Positions 17,934 through 25,802 of a stretch of 64,000 bases of DNA are shown piece by piece. How positions within the stretch are numbered: the stretch's first letter is position 1; the number at the start of each line of letters is the position of its first letter. The notes under the pieces were generated by a model. That model saw only the letters and a list, made by a program, of their open reading frames with translations. It had not been told where the DNA came from and searched no databases. The DNA comes from Emticicia aquatilis (GTDB lineage: Bacteria; Bacteroidota; Bacteroidia; Cytophagales; Spirosomataceae): positions 434,001 through 498,000 of the forward strand of contig NZ_BMKK01000002.1 in assembly GCF_014644295.1 (NCBI RefSeq), given 5' to 3'. The translations under genes and the position numbers were made by a program.

Positions 17934-19814
17934 ATGAAATTATTAAGGTTATTAGTGTCATTTTTCTTTACAACATTTGTCTTGATTTTGAATTGTAAAG
18001 CAAATTCAGAATCTGACTCTTTGGCAAATAAGTTATCTAAAATGCCCAAAGACACAAATTATATTAGAGCAGCCGAGCAGTATGCTTGGAAGCTACTCAA
18101 TTACTTAGATGATGAAAAAAAAGGAGAAAACATTTTACGTGAAGCCGAGAAATTGGCTATAAAACTCAACGATTATAAGGGAATTGTACACACAAATTGG
18201 TATCTCGGATATTTATACATCCGTTTTGAAAAAATTGATGAGTCAATAAAATACTTTCGAAAAGCAGAATTATTTGTTGATAAATACAAATTACCACCCA
18301 ACGAAAGACAAAAAGTTTATTCGGGTTTGGGTTTGTGCTACGATTATATCAATCAATTTGATAAAGCTGCCAAATATTTATCTCAAGCGATTGAACTCAC
18401 CGAAAAACACAACCTTAACGAATATGTATTACATGCTTATCTTGTATTAGCAGTAATTTATAGAAATATTGATGAAAAAAAATATATGACCTTTACCCCA
18501 AAAATTGAAAAATTAATTGATAAAGAAAAAGTACCGCAATTTAAATATTTGGCAGAGTTAGCATTAGCCGCACATTACATAAATTATAAGGATTTAAAAA
18601 AAGCTAAATACCATGTCTTAAATTCGTATTCCATTGCAAAAAAATATTGTCATAAAATAGCAATTATTCCAAGTTGGTTGGCTATTAGCAGTACTTACAT
18701 TGCCCAAAAACAACTTGATAGTGCTTATATTTATATAAATCAGTCAATAAAATTGGCAGAAAACCTAAAAAATGAGCTTCGAATGGCAGATTCATATTCA
18801 AGTATGGCTTTCTATTATGAGAAAAAAAAACAATTTAAGCTCTCAGAAAAATACCTTTTAAAAACATTGGAAATTGATAAAAAAAGAAATTATGGATTGA
18901 AAACACAATTTGATTATAAAAAATTAGCAGACCTAAATGTTATACTCGGCAACTACAAAAGAGCTTATGATTTTAAAGTCAAAGCCTCCGAACTAAACGA
19001 TTCGTTGTTTTCAACAAATTTGACAATGAAAGTAAACGCACTCGAAATGGAGAAGCAAGATATAAAATTTAAGTTATTGGAATCAGAGAATAAAAATTCG
19101 ATTTTTCAGCGAAACGCCATTCTCTTTGGTGGAATTATAAGCATTCTATTTGCCATTATAAGTATAGTTTTAATCATCAATCGTAATAAATACAAAAAAT
19201 TAGAAGCAGAACAAAGACTAAGGAATCAGATTGCGGCTGACCTGCAGGACGAAATTGGTAGTACCCTTAGTAGTATTTCAATTTTGTCTGAAATTGTGGC
19301 GTTACAACAAAAAAAAGGAGATTCAAAACTCCAAATCATGCAGCAAGTAAGCAATGATTCAAGAGAAGTGATTGATAAAATGGATGATATTATCTGGACA
19401 ATAAATCCATCAAATGATGATTTTTCTAATCTGGAAACAAGGCTAAAATCTTTTGCTATTCCGTTGCTCGAGTCAAAAGACATTGATTTCAAATTTAAAT
19501 TTTCAACCGAACTCGAAAATATTAAAATTGATATGAGTAAACGCCGTGATATATATCTGATTTTGAAAGAAGCTATCAATAATCTCGTAAAATATAGTCA
19601 ATGTAAAAATGCACAAATTGAGGTGTTTCTTGAAAATTCAAAAATCAATTTCAAAATTAGTGATGATGGAATTGGCTTTGATACCAACGAAGCATCTTTA
19701 CGCAATGGACTTAAAAATATGAAAATGCGTGCTGAAAAAATCGGGGCTATTTTTAGTTTAAATAGTGAAATAGGCAAAGGTACACAGGTAATTTTGGCTG
19801 TATCAATATCATAG
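17934..19814 (+). CDS. TPR sensor kinase 2 of 3, phospho-acceptor His replaced by Gln
   Basis: A 626-residue paralogue with the same layout: signal peptide ending near CKANS, TPR domain, membrane helix at about 394-414, kinase domain. The H-box reads ADLQDEIGSTLSS: the phospho-acceptor His is Gln438 (codon CAG at 19245-19247), while both neighbours keep His. The ATP-binding boxes (LKEAINNL, DDGIGFD, NGLKNMKMRAEKIG) are intact. The frame is fully open, so this looks like a maintained pseudokinase or a heterodimer partner that phosphorylates the other kinases in trans. Its 5' half resembles kinase 3 and its 3' half kinase 1. A single-base sequencing error is the alternative. Confidence 0.9.
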   Translation: MKLLRLLVSFFFTTFVLILNCKANSESDSLANKLSKMPKDTNYIRAAEQYAWKLLNYLDDEKKGENILREAEKLAIKLNDYKGIVHTNWYLGYLYIRFEKIDESIKYFRKAELFVDKYKLPPNERQKVYSGLGLCYDYINQFDKAAKYLSQAIELTEKHNLNEYVLHAYLVLAVIYRNIDEKKYMTFTPKIEKLIDKEKVPQFKYLAELALAAHYINYKDLKKAKYHVLNSYSIAKKYCHKIAIIPSWLAISSTYIAQKQLDSAYIYINQSIKLAENLKNELRMADSYSSMAFYYEKKKQFKLSEKYLLKTLEIDKKRNYGLKTQFDYKKLADLNVILGNYKRAYDFKVKASELNDSLFSTNLTMKVNALEMEKQDIKFKLLESENKNSIFQRNAILFGGIISILFAIISIVLIINRNKYKKLEAEQRLRNQIAADLQDEIGSTLSSISILSEIVALQQKKGDSKLQIMQQVSNDSREVIDKMDDIIWTINPSNDDFSNLETRLKSFAIPLLESKDIDFKFKFSTELENIKIDMSKRRDIYLILKEAINNLVKYSQCKNAQIEVFLENSKINFKISDDGIGFDTNEASLRNGLKNMKMRAEKIGAIFSLNSEIGKGTQVILAVSIS

Positions 19815-19830
19815 TATTAATCTAAACTTC

Positions 19831-21705
19831 ATGAAAATTAGCAGGCTGTTATTTGTATTCATACTTTTTATTGTTTTAGTTCCCTACTGCAAAGCCAACT
19901 CTGAATCTGATTCTTTGGAAATTTTACTACAAAAAATGCCCAAAGACTCAAATTATGTAAGGACAGCCGAACAGTATGCGTGGAAGTTGTTAAACTACTT
20001 AGATGATGAAAAAAAAGCAGAAAAAATTTTACATGAAGCCGATAAAATAGCTCTCAAGATAAATGATTATAAAGGCGTTGCTCGTATAAATTGGAATTTC
20101 GGTATTTTATATTTGAGGTATGAGAAACTTAATGAAGCACTAAATTCCTTTCAAAAATCTGAAAATTATGTAAATAAATACAACCTGTCACCTAATGAAA
20201 AACAATTGGTCTATTCAGGGCTCGGTACATACTATGAATTTGTGAATCAATATGATAACGCATTTAAATACATTACTCAAGCAATCGAACTTACTGAAAA
20301 ATTCCATCTGAGCGAATACATTTTACCAGCATACATAATAATGGCAAGAATGTATATTCCAATTGACGTAAAAAAGTATGAGGTATATACTAAAAAATCA
20401 ATACTACTAATTGAAAAAGAAAAAAATAAACAAGCTCGTTATCTTGCAGAATTAGCTCTGTCAGACTTTTATGTCCAGAAAAAAGATTATTTAAAATCAA
20501 AATATCATTCACAAAAATCGCTTTTTTATGCTAAAAATTATTGTCGACCAGCATCAATCATTTCAAGTTGGATATCATTGAGTTCAATCTATATTAGACT
20601 AAATCAACTTGATAGTGCTTACAATTACATAAACATGTCAGTCAAATTAGCTGAAAAATTAAATAACGATTTTAGAAAAGCTGATGCTTATGCAAGTATG
20701 GCAATGTACTACGAATTTAAAAAACAATACAAATTAGCAGAGAAATACAATCTAAAAACACTTGAAATTGATAAAAAAGGAAACTATGGTTTAGGAGTCA
20801 AACTTGATTATGATAAATTGGCCGACCTAAATTTATTATTAAAAGACTATAAAAAAGCACATGACTACCGAGTAAAATCATATAAATTAGAAGATTCGTT
20901 GTTTTCACTCAAATTATCTACGAGCGTCAATAGGCTCGAAAAAGAAAAACAAGAAGCTAATTTGAAGCTACTGAAACTCGAAAACGAGAATTCAATATTT
21001 CAACGAAATGTTTTTTTGATAGTTGGGATACTAAGTATATTATTAGGTATCATTAGTATTGTTTTAATCATCAATCGAAATAAATACAAAAAATTAGAAG
21101 CAGAACAAAGACTAAGGAATCAGATTGCGGCTGATTTACACGATGAAATTGGCAGTACTCTAAGTAGCATTTCAATTTTGTCAGAAATTGTGACTTTCCA
21201 GCAAAAAAAAGGAGATTCAAAGCTCGAAATCATGCAACAAGTCAGTAATGATGCTCGTGAGGTAATAGACAAAATGGATGATATTATCTGGGCCATCAAT
21301 CCTCAAAATGATTCTTTACAAAATCTTGAAACTCGACTCAAATCGTATGCAATTCCGATATTTGAATCGAAAGAAATTGAGTTTAAAATTGATTTTTTAG
21401 CAATTTCTGAAAATATTAAGATAGATATTAGCAAACGCCGAGACATCTATTTGATTTTGAAAGAAGCAATCAATAATTTAATCAAATATAGCAATAGTAA
21501 AAATGCGGTTATCGAGGCCAAATTAGAAAACAAATTTATTGTTTTTGAAATAATTGACAATGGTATTGGTTTCGATATAAATGCAGCATCTCAAAGAAAC
21601 GGACTCAAAAACATGAAAATGAGAGCTGAGAAAATCGGTGCGACTTTAAATATAAATAGCACAATAAGTAAAGGAACACAAGTAATATTAACCGTGCCAT
21701 TATAA
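19831..21705 (+). CDS. TPR sensor histidine kinase 3 of 3
   Basis: A 624-residue paralogue. Its N-terminal signal peptide and TPR domain are close to kinase 2 (shared AEQYAWKLLNYLDDEKK), with the membrane helix at about 391-413. The kinase core keeps His437 in ADLHDEIGSTLSS and the ATP-binding boxes LKEAINNL, DNGIGFD and NGLKNMKMRAEKIG. Compared with kinases 1 and 2 the middle of the kinase domain has diverged (IIWAINPQNDSLQNL instead of IIWTINPSND). The gene follows kinase 2 after 16 bp and precedes the response regulator by 64 bp, which holds a promoter-like element. Confidence 0.92.
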   Translation: MKISRLLFVFILFIVLVPYCKANSESDSLEILLQKMPKDSNYVRTAEQYAWKLLNYLDDEKKAEKILHEADKIALKINDYKGVARINWNFGILYLRYEKLNEALNSFQKSENYVNKYNLSPNEKQLVYSGLGTYYEFVNQYDNAFKYITQAIELTEKFHLSEYILPAYIIMARMYIPIDVKKYEVYTKKSILLIEKEKNKQARYLAELALSDFYVQKKDYLKSKYHSQKSLFYAKNYCRPASIISSWISLSSIYIRLNQLDSAYNYINMSVKLAEKLNNDFRKADAYASMAMYYEFKKQYKLAEKYNLKTLEIDKKGNYGLGVKLDYDKLADLNLLLKDYKKAHDYRVKSYKLEDSLFSLKLSTSVNRLEKEKQEANLKLLKLENENSIFQRNVFLIVGILSILLGIISIVLIINRNKYKKLEAEQRLRNQIAADLHDEIGSTLSSISILSEIVTFQQKKGDSKLEIMQQVSNDAREVIDKMDDIIWAINPQNDSLQNLETRLKSYAIPIFESKEIEFKIDFLAISENIKIDISKRRDIYLILKEAINNLIKYSNSKNAVIEAKLENKFIVFEIIDNGIGFDINAASQRNGLKNMKMRAEKIGATLNINSTISKGTQVILTVPL

Positions 21706-21754
21706 AACCATATATTTATCCGATTGATTTGTAAATAAAAAAATATTCACTTTG
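21702..21754 (+). promoter_or_regulatory. 26-bp element plus promoter upstream of the response regulator
   Basis: Positions 21702-21727 recur at 22417-22442 with one mismatch (C at 21720, T at 22435). The element contains an ATAAA/TTTAT dyad with an 8-nt centre and ends in a TTG that can serve as -33 element (21724-21726). A -7-like box TCACTTTG follows at 21747-21754, 20 bp after the TTG. The first bases overlap the kinase 3 stop codon. The same spacing in both copies argues for a functional regulator site. Confidence 0.55.
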
Positions 21755-21769
21755 CTACCAATAACCATT

Positions 21770-22417
21770 ATGCCAGAAACCGTGATAAAAGTAGCATTAT
21801 ACGAAGATAACCTCACGCTTCGCACAAGTCTCACACACTTGCTTCAAAGCTCCGAAGAATTCGATTTCATGGGAGCATACGAATCGCCTATCAATATTAT
21901 TCAAAATTGTAAGAATGAAGGTATTCCCGACGTAATTCTGATGGATGTTGACATGCCACAAATGAATGGGATTGAAGCAACACAACTAATCAAAGAGCAT
22001 TTCCCACAAGTAAATATCTTAATTCTAACGGTTTTTGAAGACCGTGACAAGCTTTTTAGTGCTTTACAGGCGGGTGCGAGTGGATATTTATTAAAAAAAT
22101 CTAAAATCATTGAAATCATTGAGGCTATCCATGAAATCTATCACGGAGGCTCACCTATGACGCCCGCCATAGCCCGAAAAGTACTTGAATATTTTGCTCA
22201 ACCAAAAGTCATTAAAAACGAAGAAAACAATCTTTCTGAAAGAGAACTGGACATTCTGAAATGTTTGGTAAATGGCGATAGCTACAAAATGATTGCTTCA
22301 AACTGTTACATCAGTATGGGAACTGTGCGTAGCCACATCAATAATATCTACAAAAAACTACACGTAAATTCAAAATCTGAAGCCGTAGTGAAGGCTTTGA
22401 AAGATAAATTAGTCTGA
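21770..22417 (+). CDS. LuxR/NarL-family response regulator
   Basis: A 215-residue two-domain regulator: an N-terminal receiver with acidic pair Glu12-Asp13 and phospho-acceptor Asp59 in ILMDVDMPQMNG, and a C-terminal LuxR-type helix-turn-helix at about residues 153-212 (LSERELDILKCLVNGDSYKMIA). NarL-type regulators pair with HisKA_3 kinases, so the three upstream kinases are the obvious partners. I chose the ATG at 21770; a TTG six codons earlier overlaps the -7 box. The 26-bp element before this gene and before the next suggests that it controls itself and the fibre gene; this is an inference. Confidence 0.93.
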   Translation: MPETVIKVALYEDNLTLRTSLTHLLQSSEEFDFMGAYESPINIIQNCKNEGIPDVILMDVDMPQMNGIEATQLIKEHFPQVNILILTVFEDRDKLFSALQAGASGYLLKKSKIIEIIEAIHEIYHGGSPMTPAIARKVLEYFAQPKVIKNEENNLSERELDILKCLVNGDSYKMIASNCYISMGTVRSHINNIYKKLHVNSKSEAVVKALKDKLV

Positions 22418-22469
22418 TAAAACCATATATTTATTCGATTGACGAGTATTGATTGAATGCAGAAATTTG
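22417..22469 (+). promoter_or_regulatory. second copy of the 26-bp element, upstream of the fibre gene
   Basis: Positions 22417-22442 match 21702-21727 at 25 of 26 positions, including the terminal TTG. A -7-like box GAAATTTG lies at 22462-22469, its TTTG exactly 49 bp from the element start, as in the first copy. The fibre gene starts 29 bp further on. Confidence 0.55.
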
Positions 22470-22498
22470 CATCGTAACCAATCAAACTCGTTATATCC

Positions 22499-24355
22499 AT
22501 GAAAAAGATTTTTATTTTACTTACCTTCTTAAATATTACTTCAATTTGTTTCGCCCAAAACTCTGCAGAAACAGTTGTTGATGGCACAAAACCTGTATTC
22601 AGAACTAATGGTTTTGGTACGGCATCTGGATTTTTTCCAAAAGTTTCAATATTGGGTAATTCTGGAAATACAAGTTCAACAAGTGATATTGTTGGGGTAT
22701 TTGGTTTTGCCCAAAATTCGACTGTAAGAAATTATGGAATGTATGGGTATGCTAATGGAGCTACTTCATCAGAAAACATTGGAGTTTATGGATTAGGTAA
22801 TGTGTTTAATGCCAAGGGTGTTGGTGTGAGAGGTGATGCCGCTTCAAGCTCTGTTAATGCAGATTTTTTATTGGGAGGGGAATTCTCAAGTATAGGAAAT
22901 TCAGGTATTAATGGAAATGCTATTTTATATGGAGTAACCGCAAAAGCAAATAGTACTGCATTAGTCTCAGCTGCATACGGAATACAAACTAATACCAGTG
23001 CTAATGTTAGTGTATCATCTTATGGTATATCTGCAACCACCACGGCTATGGGAACTGGCTCAGAATTTGGTGGTTTTTTTAATACAAACGGAACAAGTAC
23101 AGGAAATAAATACGGTGTTACGACTTTAGTATCAGGTACATCAAATGTTCCTGTGAGATTAGGTCTTAGAGCACTTGTATCAGGTCCAGCATCAACTGAG
23201 GCTTATGGTTTACAAACAAGCGTTGATAACTCTGGCAATGGTACAACTTATGGGGGATATTTTGAAGCAAAAGGTAGCGGAACAGGAACAAAATATGGTA
23301 TATATTCAACGGTTTCGGGTAGTGGAGTCAAATACGCAGCCATTTTAGATGGCTTGGTAGGTATCGGAACTACTACACCCAATAACGCTGGGTTGGTTGT
23401 TAATAAGTTAGTTGGAAATACAGCAGCCATATTTGGTGATAATACAACTGGAGTTGGAATAGATAATAATTGGCCAGGCATTAGTTTAAATGGTTATTAT
23501 AATGGTGGCCGAAAACCAATCGCCAATGGCTACGTTGGTGGTATCAGTTTTGACCCAACAACTGGTAAGCTCTTACTCTACAATACTGCGACAAGTGGAA
23601 CTGCCGATAACACAATAGTTGGAGTTGATAGGGTTTTCATTGATAATCAAGGAGATGTAGGTATTGGAGTCAGTGACCCACTTGCTACCTTACAAGTTGC
23701 CAGAGGCACAGGTGCTAATGGAACAGCGGCTTTTGAAGGCACAACTAACTCAACACATTTCAATTATTCTACAACTGAAGACACCTACATTCGAGGTGGT
23801 AAAGCAACTTCAAAAGTATATATAAATGACACTGGAGCAAATGTAGCCATAGGGAATGTCAATCCTACTGAGAAGCTACATGTCTTGGGAAATATCAAAG
23901 CCAGTGGTAATGTAATTTCGGCAGGTGCAACGATAAATAATCTTACGGTAAGTTCATCATCCAGCTTCTCTGGTTCAATAACATTTAATAATACTATTTC
24001 GGCTACAGATGGGTTTTTCAGTGGAAGCTTAGGTGTAGGAGGAACATTATCTCCTGATGCCCTCAACATAGGAGGCTTAGGCTCTGTAATTACAAAAATC
24101 AAAAGAACAACACTTACTGGCCAACAAATTTTTGGTGTTGTAAATAATACTTGTGATTTAAACTATTATAATGTTCCAGGTGTGTTAGTAGGTGATAATG
24201 TTATTCTAAATATTGATAGTCCATTCTCAACCTTAACCGTAGCCAATGTGAGAGCATCAGCTACTGATACTGTAGAAGTAAAATTTTGTAATATTGGAAA
24301 CTCAAATACATTGCTACTTACTGGTTTGACATTCAGATTTATGTATTATAGATAA
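22499..24355 (+). CDS. secreted fibre-like repeat protein
   Basis: A 618-residue protein with a signal peptide (cleavage near ICFAQ) and a Gly/Ser/Thr/Asn-rich body. Segments such as TKYGIYSTVSGSG, NKYGVTTLVSGTS, VGIGTTTPNNAGL and AIGNVNPTEKLHVLGNIKASG recur in type; they resemble the stalks of phage tail fibres and of Bacteroidota surface proteins that often precede an S74 peptidase chaperone, but no S74 Ser-Lys domain is present here. The C-terminus (about 540-618) is a compact beta-rich domain with two cysteines. I infer an extracellular stalk or adhesin. It is the first gene after the two-component module and shares its upstream element. Confidence 0.7.
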   Translation: MKKIFILLTFLNITSICFAQNSAETVVDGTKPVFRTNGFGTASGFFPKVSILGNSGNTSSTSDIVGVFGFAQNSTVRNYGMYGYANGATSSENIGVYGLGNVFNAKGVGVRGDAASSSVNADFLLGGEFSSIGNSGINGNAILYGVTAKANSTALVSAAYGIQTNTSANVSVSSYGISATTTAMGTGSEFGGFFNTNGTSTGNKYGVTTLVSGTSNVPVRLGLRALVSGPASTEAYGLQTSVDNSGNGTTYGGYFEAKGSGTGTKYGIYSTVSGSGVKYAAILDGLVGIGTTTPNNAGLVVNKLVGNTAAIFGDNTTGVGIDNNWPGISLNGYYNGGRKPIANGYVGGISFDPTTGKLLLYNTATSGTADNTIVGVDRVFIDNQGDVGIGVSDPLATLQVARGTGANGTAAFEGTTNSTHFNYSTTEDTYIRGGKATSKVYINDTGANVAIGNVNPTEKLHVLGNIKASGNVISAGATINNLTVSSSSSFSGSITFNNTISATDGFFSGSLGVGGTLSPDALNIGGLGSVITKIKRTTLTGQQIFGVVNNTCDLNYYNVPGVLVGDNVILNIDSPFSTLTVANVRASATDTVEVKFCNIGNSNTLLLTGLTFRFMYYR

Positions 24356-24365
24356 TTTTAAAGCT

Positions 24366-24689
24366 ATGAAAAATAAACCATCAAAAAAACATCAACAACT
24401 ATTACAAAATCCTGATAATCAAATCATTCGACTTGAAGGAGTGCTCAACTACACAAAGTTTATCCTTTCAAATGGAAAAACTGTAATGATGTCTTACACC
24501 CTTAAAAACTACCAAGAAACACTCGACTTACCATTTGTAAGAGTTAGTAAATCTTGCATAATTAATATTGATTTTATTTCTACATTTTGTAAAGAAAACA
24601 AAAAAATTAGTTTAATCGATGGTTCAGAAATTCAGATTTCAAGAAGAAGATTTGATAGTGTTTTGAAAGGAATTAGCTATCTTAATTAA
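24366..24689 (+). CDS. stand-alone LytTR DNA-binding protein
   Basis: A 107-residue protein consisting almost entirely of a LytTR domain: IIRLEGVLNYTKFILSNGK (about residues 20-38), the conserved FVRVSKSCIINIDFI segment (about 58-72) and DGSEIQISRRRFDSVL at the end. LytTR domains bind DNA through beta strands and normally follow a receiver; none is present, so it must be controlled otherwise or act as an auxiliary regulator. It starts 10 bp after the fibre gene and 24 bp before the C1q-like gene, so it is probably cotranscribed with the genes it may regulate. Confidence 0.88.
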   Translation: MKNKPSKKHQQLLQNPDNQIIRLEGVLNYTKFILSNGKTVMMSYTLKNYQETLDLPFVRVSKSCIINIDFISTFCKENKKISLIDGSEIQISRRRFDSVLKGISYLN

Positions 24690-24713
24690 TGAACAAAATT
24701 TCCAGTTTTTTTT

Positions 24714-25706
24714 ATGAAAAAGATAGTTTCTTTAATATTATTTGTAGTCAATTTTACTTTTGGTCAGTCATTAACCATAACGCCAAATTCTACAACGAAT
24801 AGTGAAGTTTTAAAAATTAATAAAATTGGTATTGGCCTCGACCATCGAACTACCAATAACATTGTTGGTGTCGGAACGTATGTAAATGGAACGTTTGGAA
24901 TCTTACAAACCCATACCAATCATCCGTTGGGTTTTGCAACTGGAAATAGCACAGTTAGGCTTATGCTACAAACGAATGGGAATTTTGGCGTAGGTATGAC
25001 TGACCCACAGTATATTCTGGATATTAAAGACCGTGTACGCATCAGAACTGCTACAAATACAGCAGGCATTTGGTTTAGTAAATCAACCAACGGCATTGAC
25101 GAAGGTTCATTTTTTGGGAATATTAATGATGCTTCGGCAGGGATTTGGATTGGAAACGCTTGGCGTTTTGGCGTAAATGATGCTGGAACTGTTTCAATTG
25201 CGAGCTTGGCTGGAACAGGAACTCGGCCAGTTGGAGCAGACGCCTCTGGAAATTTGGTGGCTATATCTGGCACAGTAAACCCAGCATTCTCAGTTTCAAG
25301 CAGTGCCCAAAATTTAGTACTGGGCAATGGCTCTGAAAGTCAAATTTATTTAAATTTTGAGAATTTTGATATCACAAATAGTTTTGATAATTCAAATTAT
25401 TATCAATTTACTGCCCCTTCAAATGGTGTTTATCATTTCACGCTTAATGTAGCTTGGCAAGGTAATGTCACTGGTAAAAGAGAAATTATCTTGAGAAACC
25501 AAAACACTACGTATTTAGCAAGTTTTTTTTCATATCCTCCAAATAACCAGATGTTTCTTCAGAACTACTCGGTTGATTTAAATCTTACAGCTGGCACAAG
25601 TGTCCGAGTCTATGTTTCGCAGGACTCAGGCACTAATCTTAACATTTATTCAGCATATAAAACAATTGTTTACGAACCTATATTTAGTGGTTTTAAAATA
25701 AACTAA
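24714..25706 (+). CDS. secreted protein with C1q-like C-terminal domain
   Basis: A 330-residue exported protein. After the signal peptide (ending FTFGQ) comes a fibre-like part with INKIGIGLDHRTTNNIVGVG and FGVGMTDPQYILDIKDRV, similar in type to the protein two genes upstream. From about residue 190 the sequence reads like a C1q/TNF-like jelly roll: PAFSVSSS, then YQFTAPSNGVYHFTLNVAW (the C1q hallmark F.AP..G.Y.F) and a final IVYEPIFSGFKIN strand. C1q-like heads trimerise, which fits a trimeric stalk. The ligand is unknown. A bulged hairpin follows the stop. Confidence 0.72.
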   Translation: MKKIVSLILFVVNFTFGQSLTITPNSTTNSEVLKINKIGIGLDHRTTNNIVGVGTYVNGTFGILQTHTNHPLGFATGNSTVRLMLQTNGNFGVGMTDPQYILDIKDRVRIRTATNTAGIWFSKSTNGIDEGSFFGNINDASAGIWIGNAWRFGVNDAGTVSIASLAGTGTRPVGADASGNLVAISGTVNPAFSVSSSAQNLVLGNGSESQIYLNFENFDITNSFDNSNYYQFTAPSNGVYHFTLNVAWQGNVTGKREIILRNQNTTYLASFFSYPPNNQMFLQNYSVDLNLTAGTSVRVYVSQDSGTNLNIYSAYKTIVYEPIFSGFKIN

Positions 25707-25707
25707 A

Positions 25708-25747
25708 AAATGATTACTTTATTCTTGACCGTTTAGTAAATCATTTA
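25708..25747 (+). terminator. possible terminator hairpin after the C1q-like gene
   Basis: AAATGATT-ACT pairs with AGT-AAATCATTT around a loop of about 16 nt, with one bulged base, followed by a short T-rich run. It separates the fibre/C1q unit from the barrel/giant-protein unit. The stem is AT-rich, so termination is uncertain. Confidence 0.4.
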
Positions 25748-25802
25748 ATTTTGAGTAGATGGTTTATAAAAAATCGTTGAACTTTGGACATGAAAACTGA
25801 CA

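Noticed and set aside
17934-19814. Kinase 2 as a pseudogene
   Set aside because: The frame is complete, the length matches its paralogues and the ATP-binding boxes are intact. Only the H-box His is changed.
23785-24102. Antisense frame inside the fibre gene, proline-rich
   Set aside because: Shadow of the Gly/Ser/Thr-rich codons on the other strand, with no start context or family similarity.
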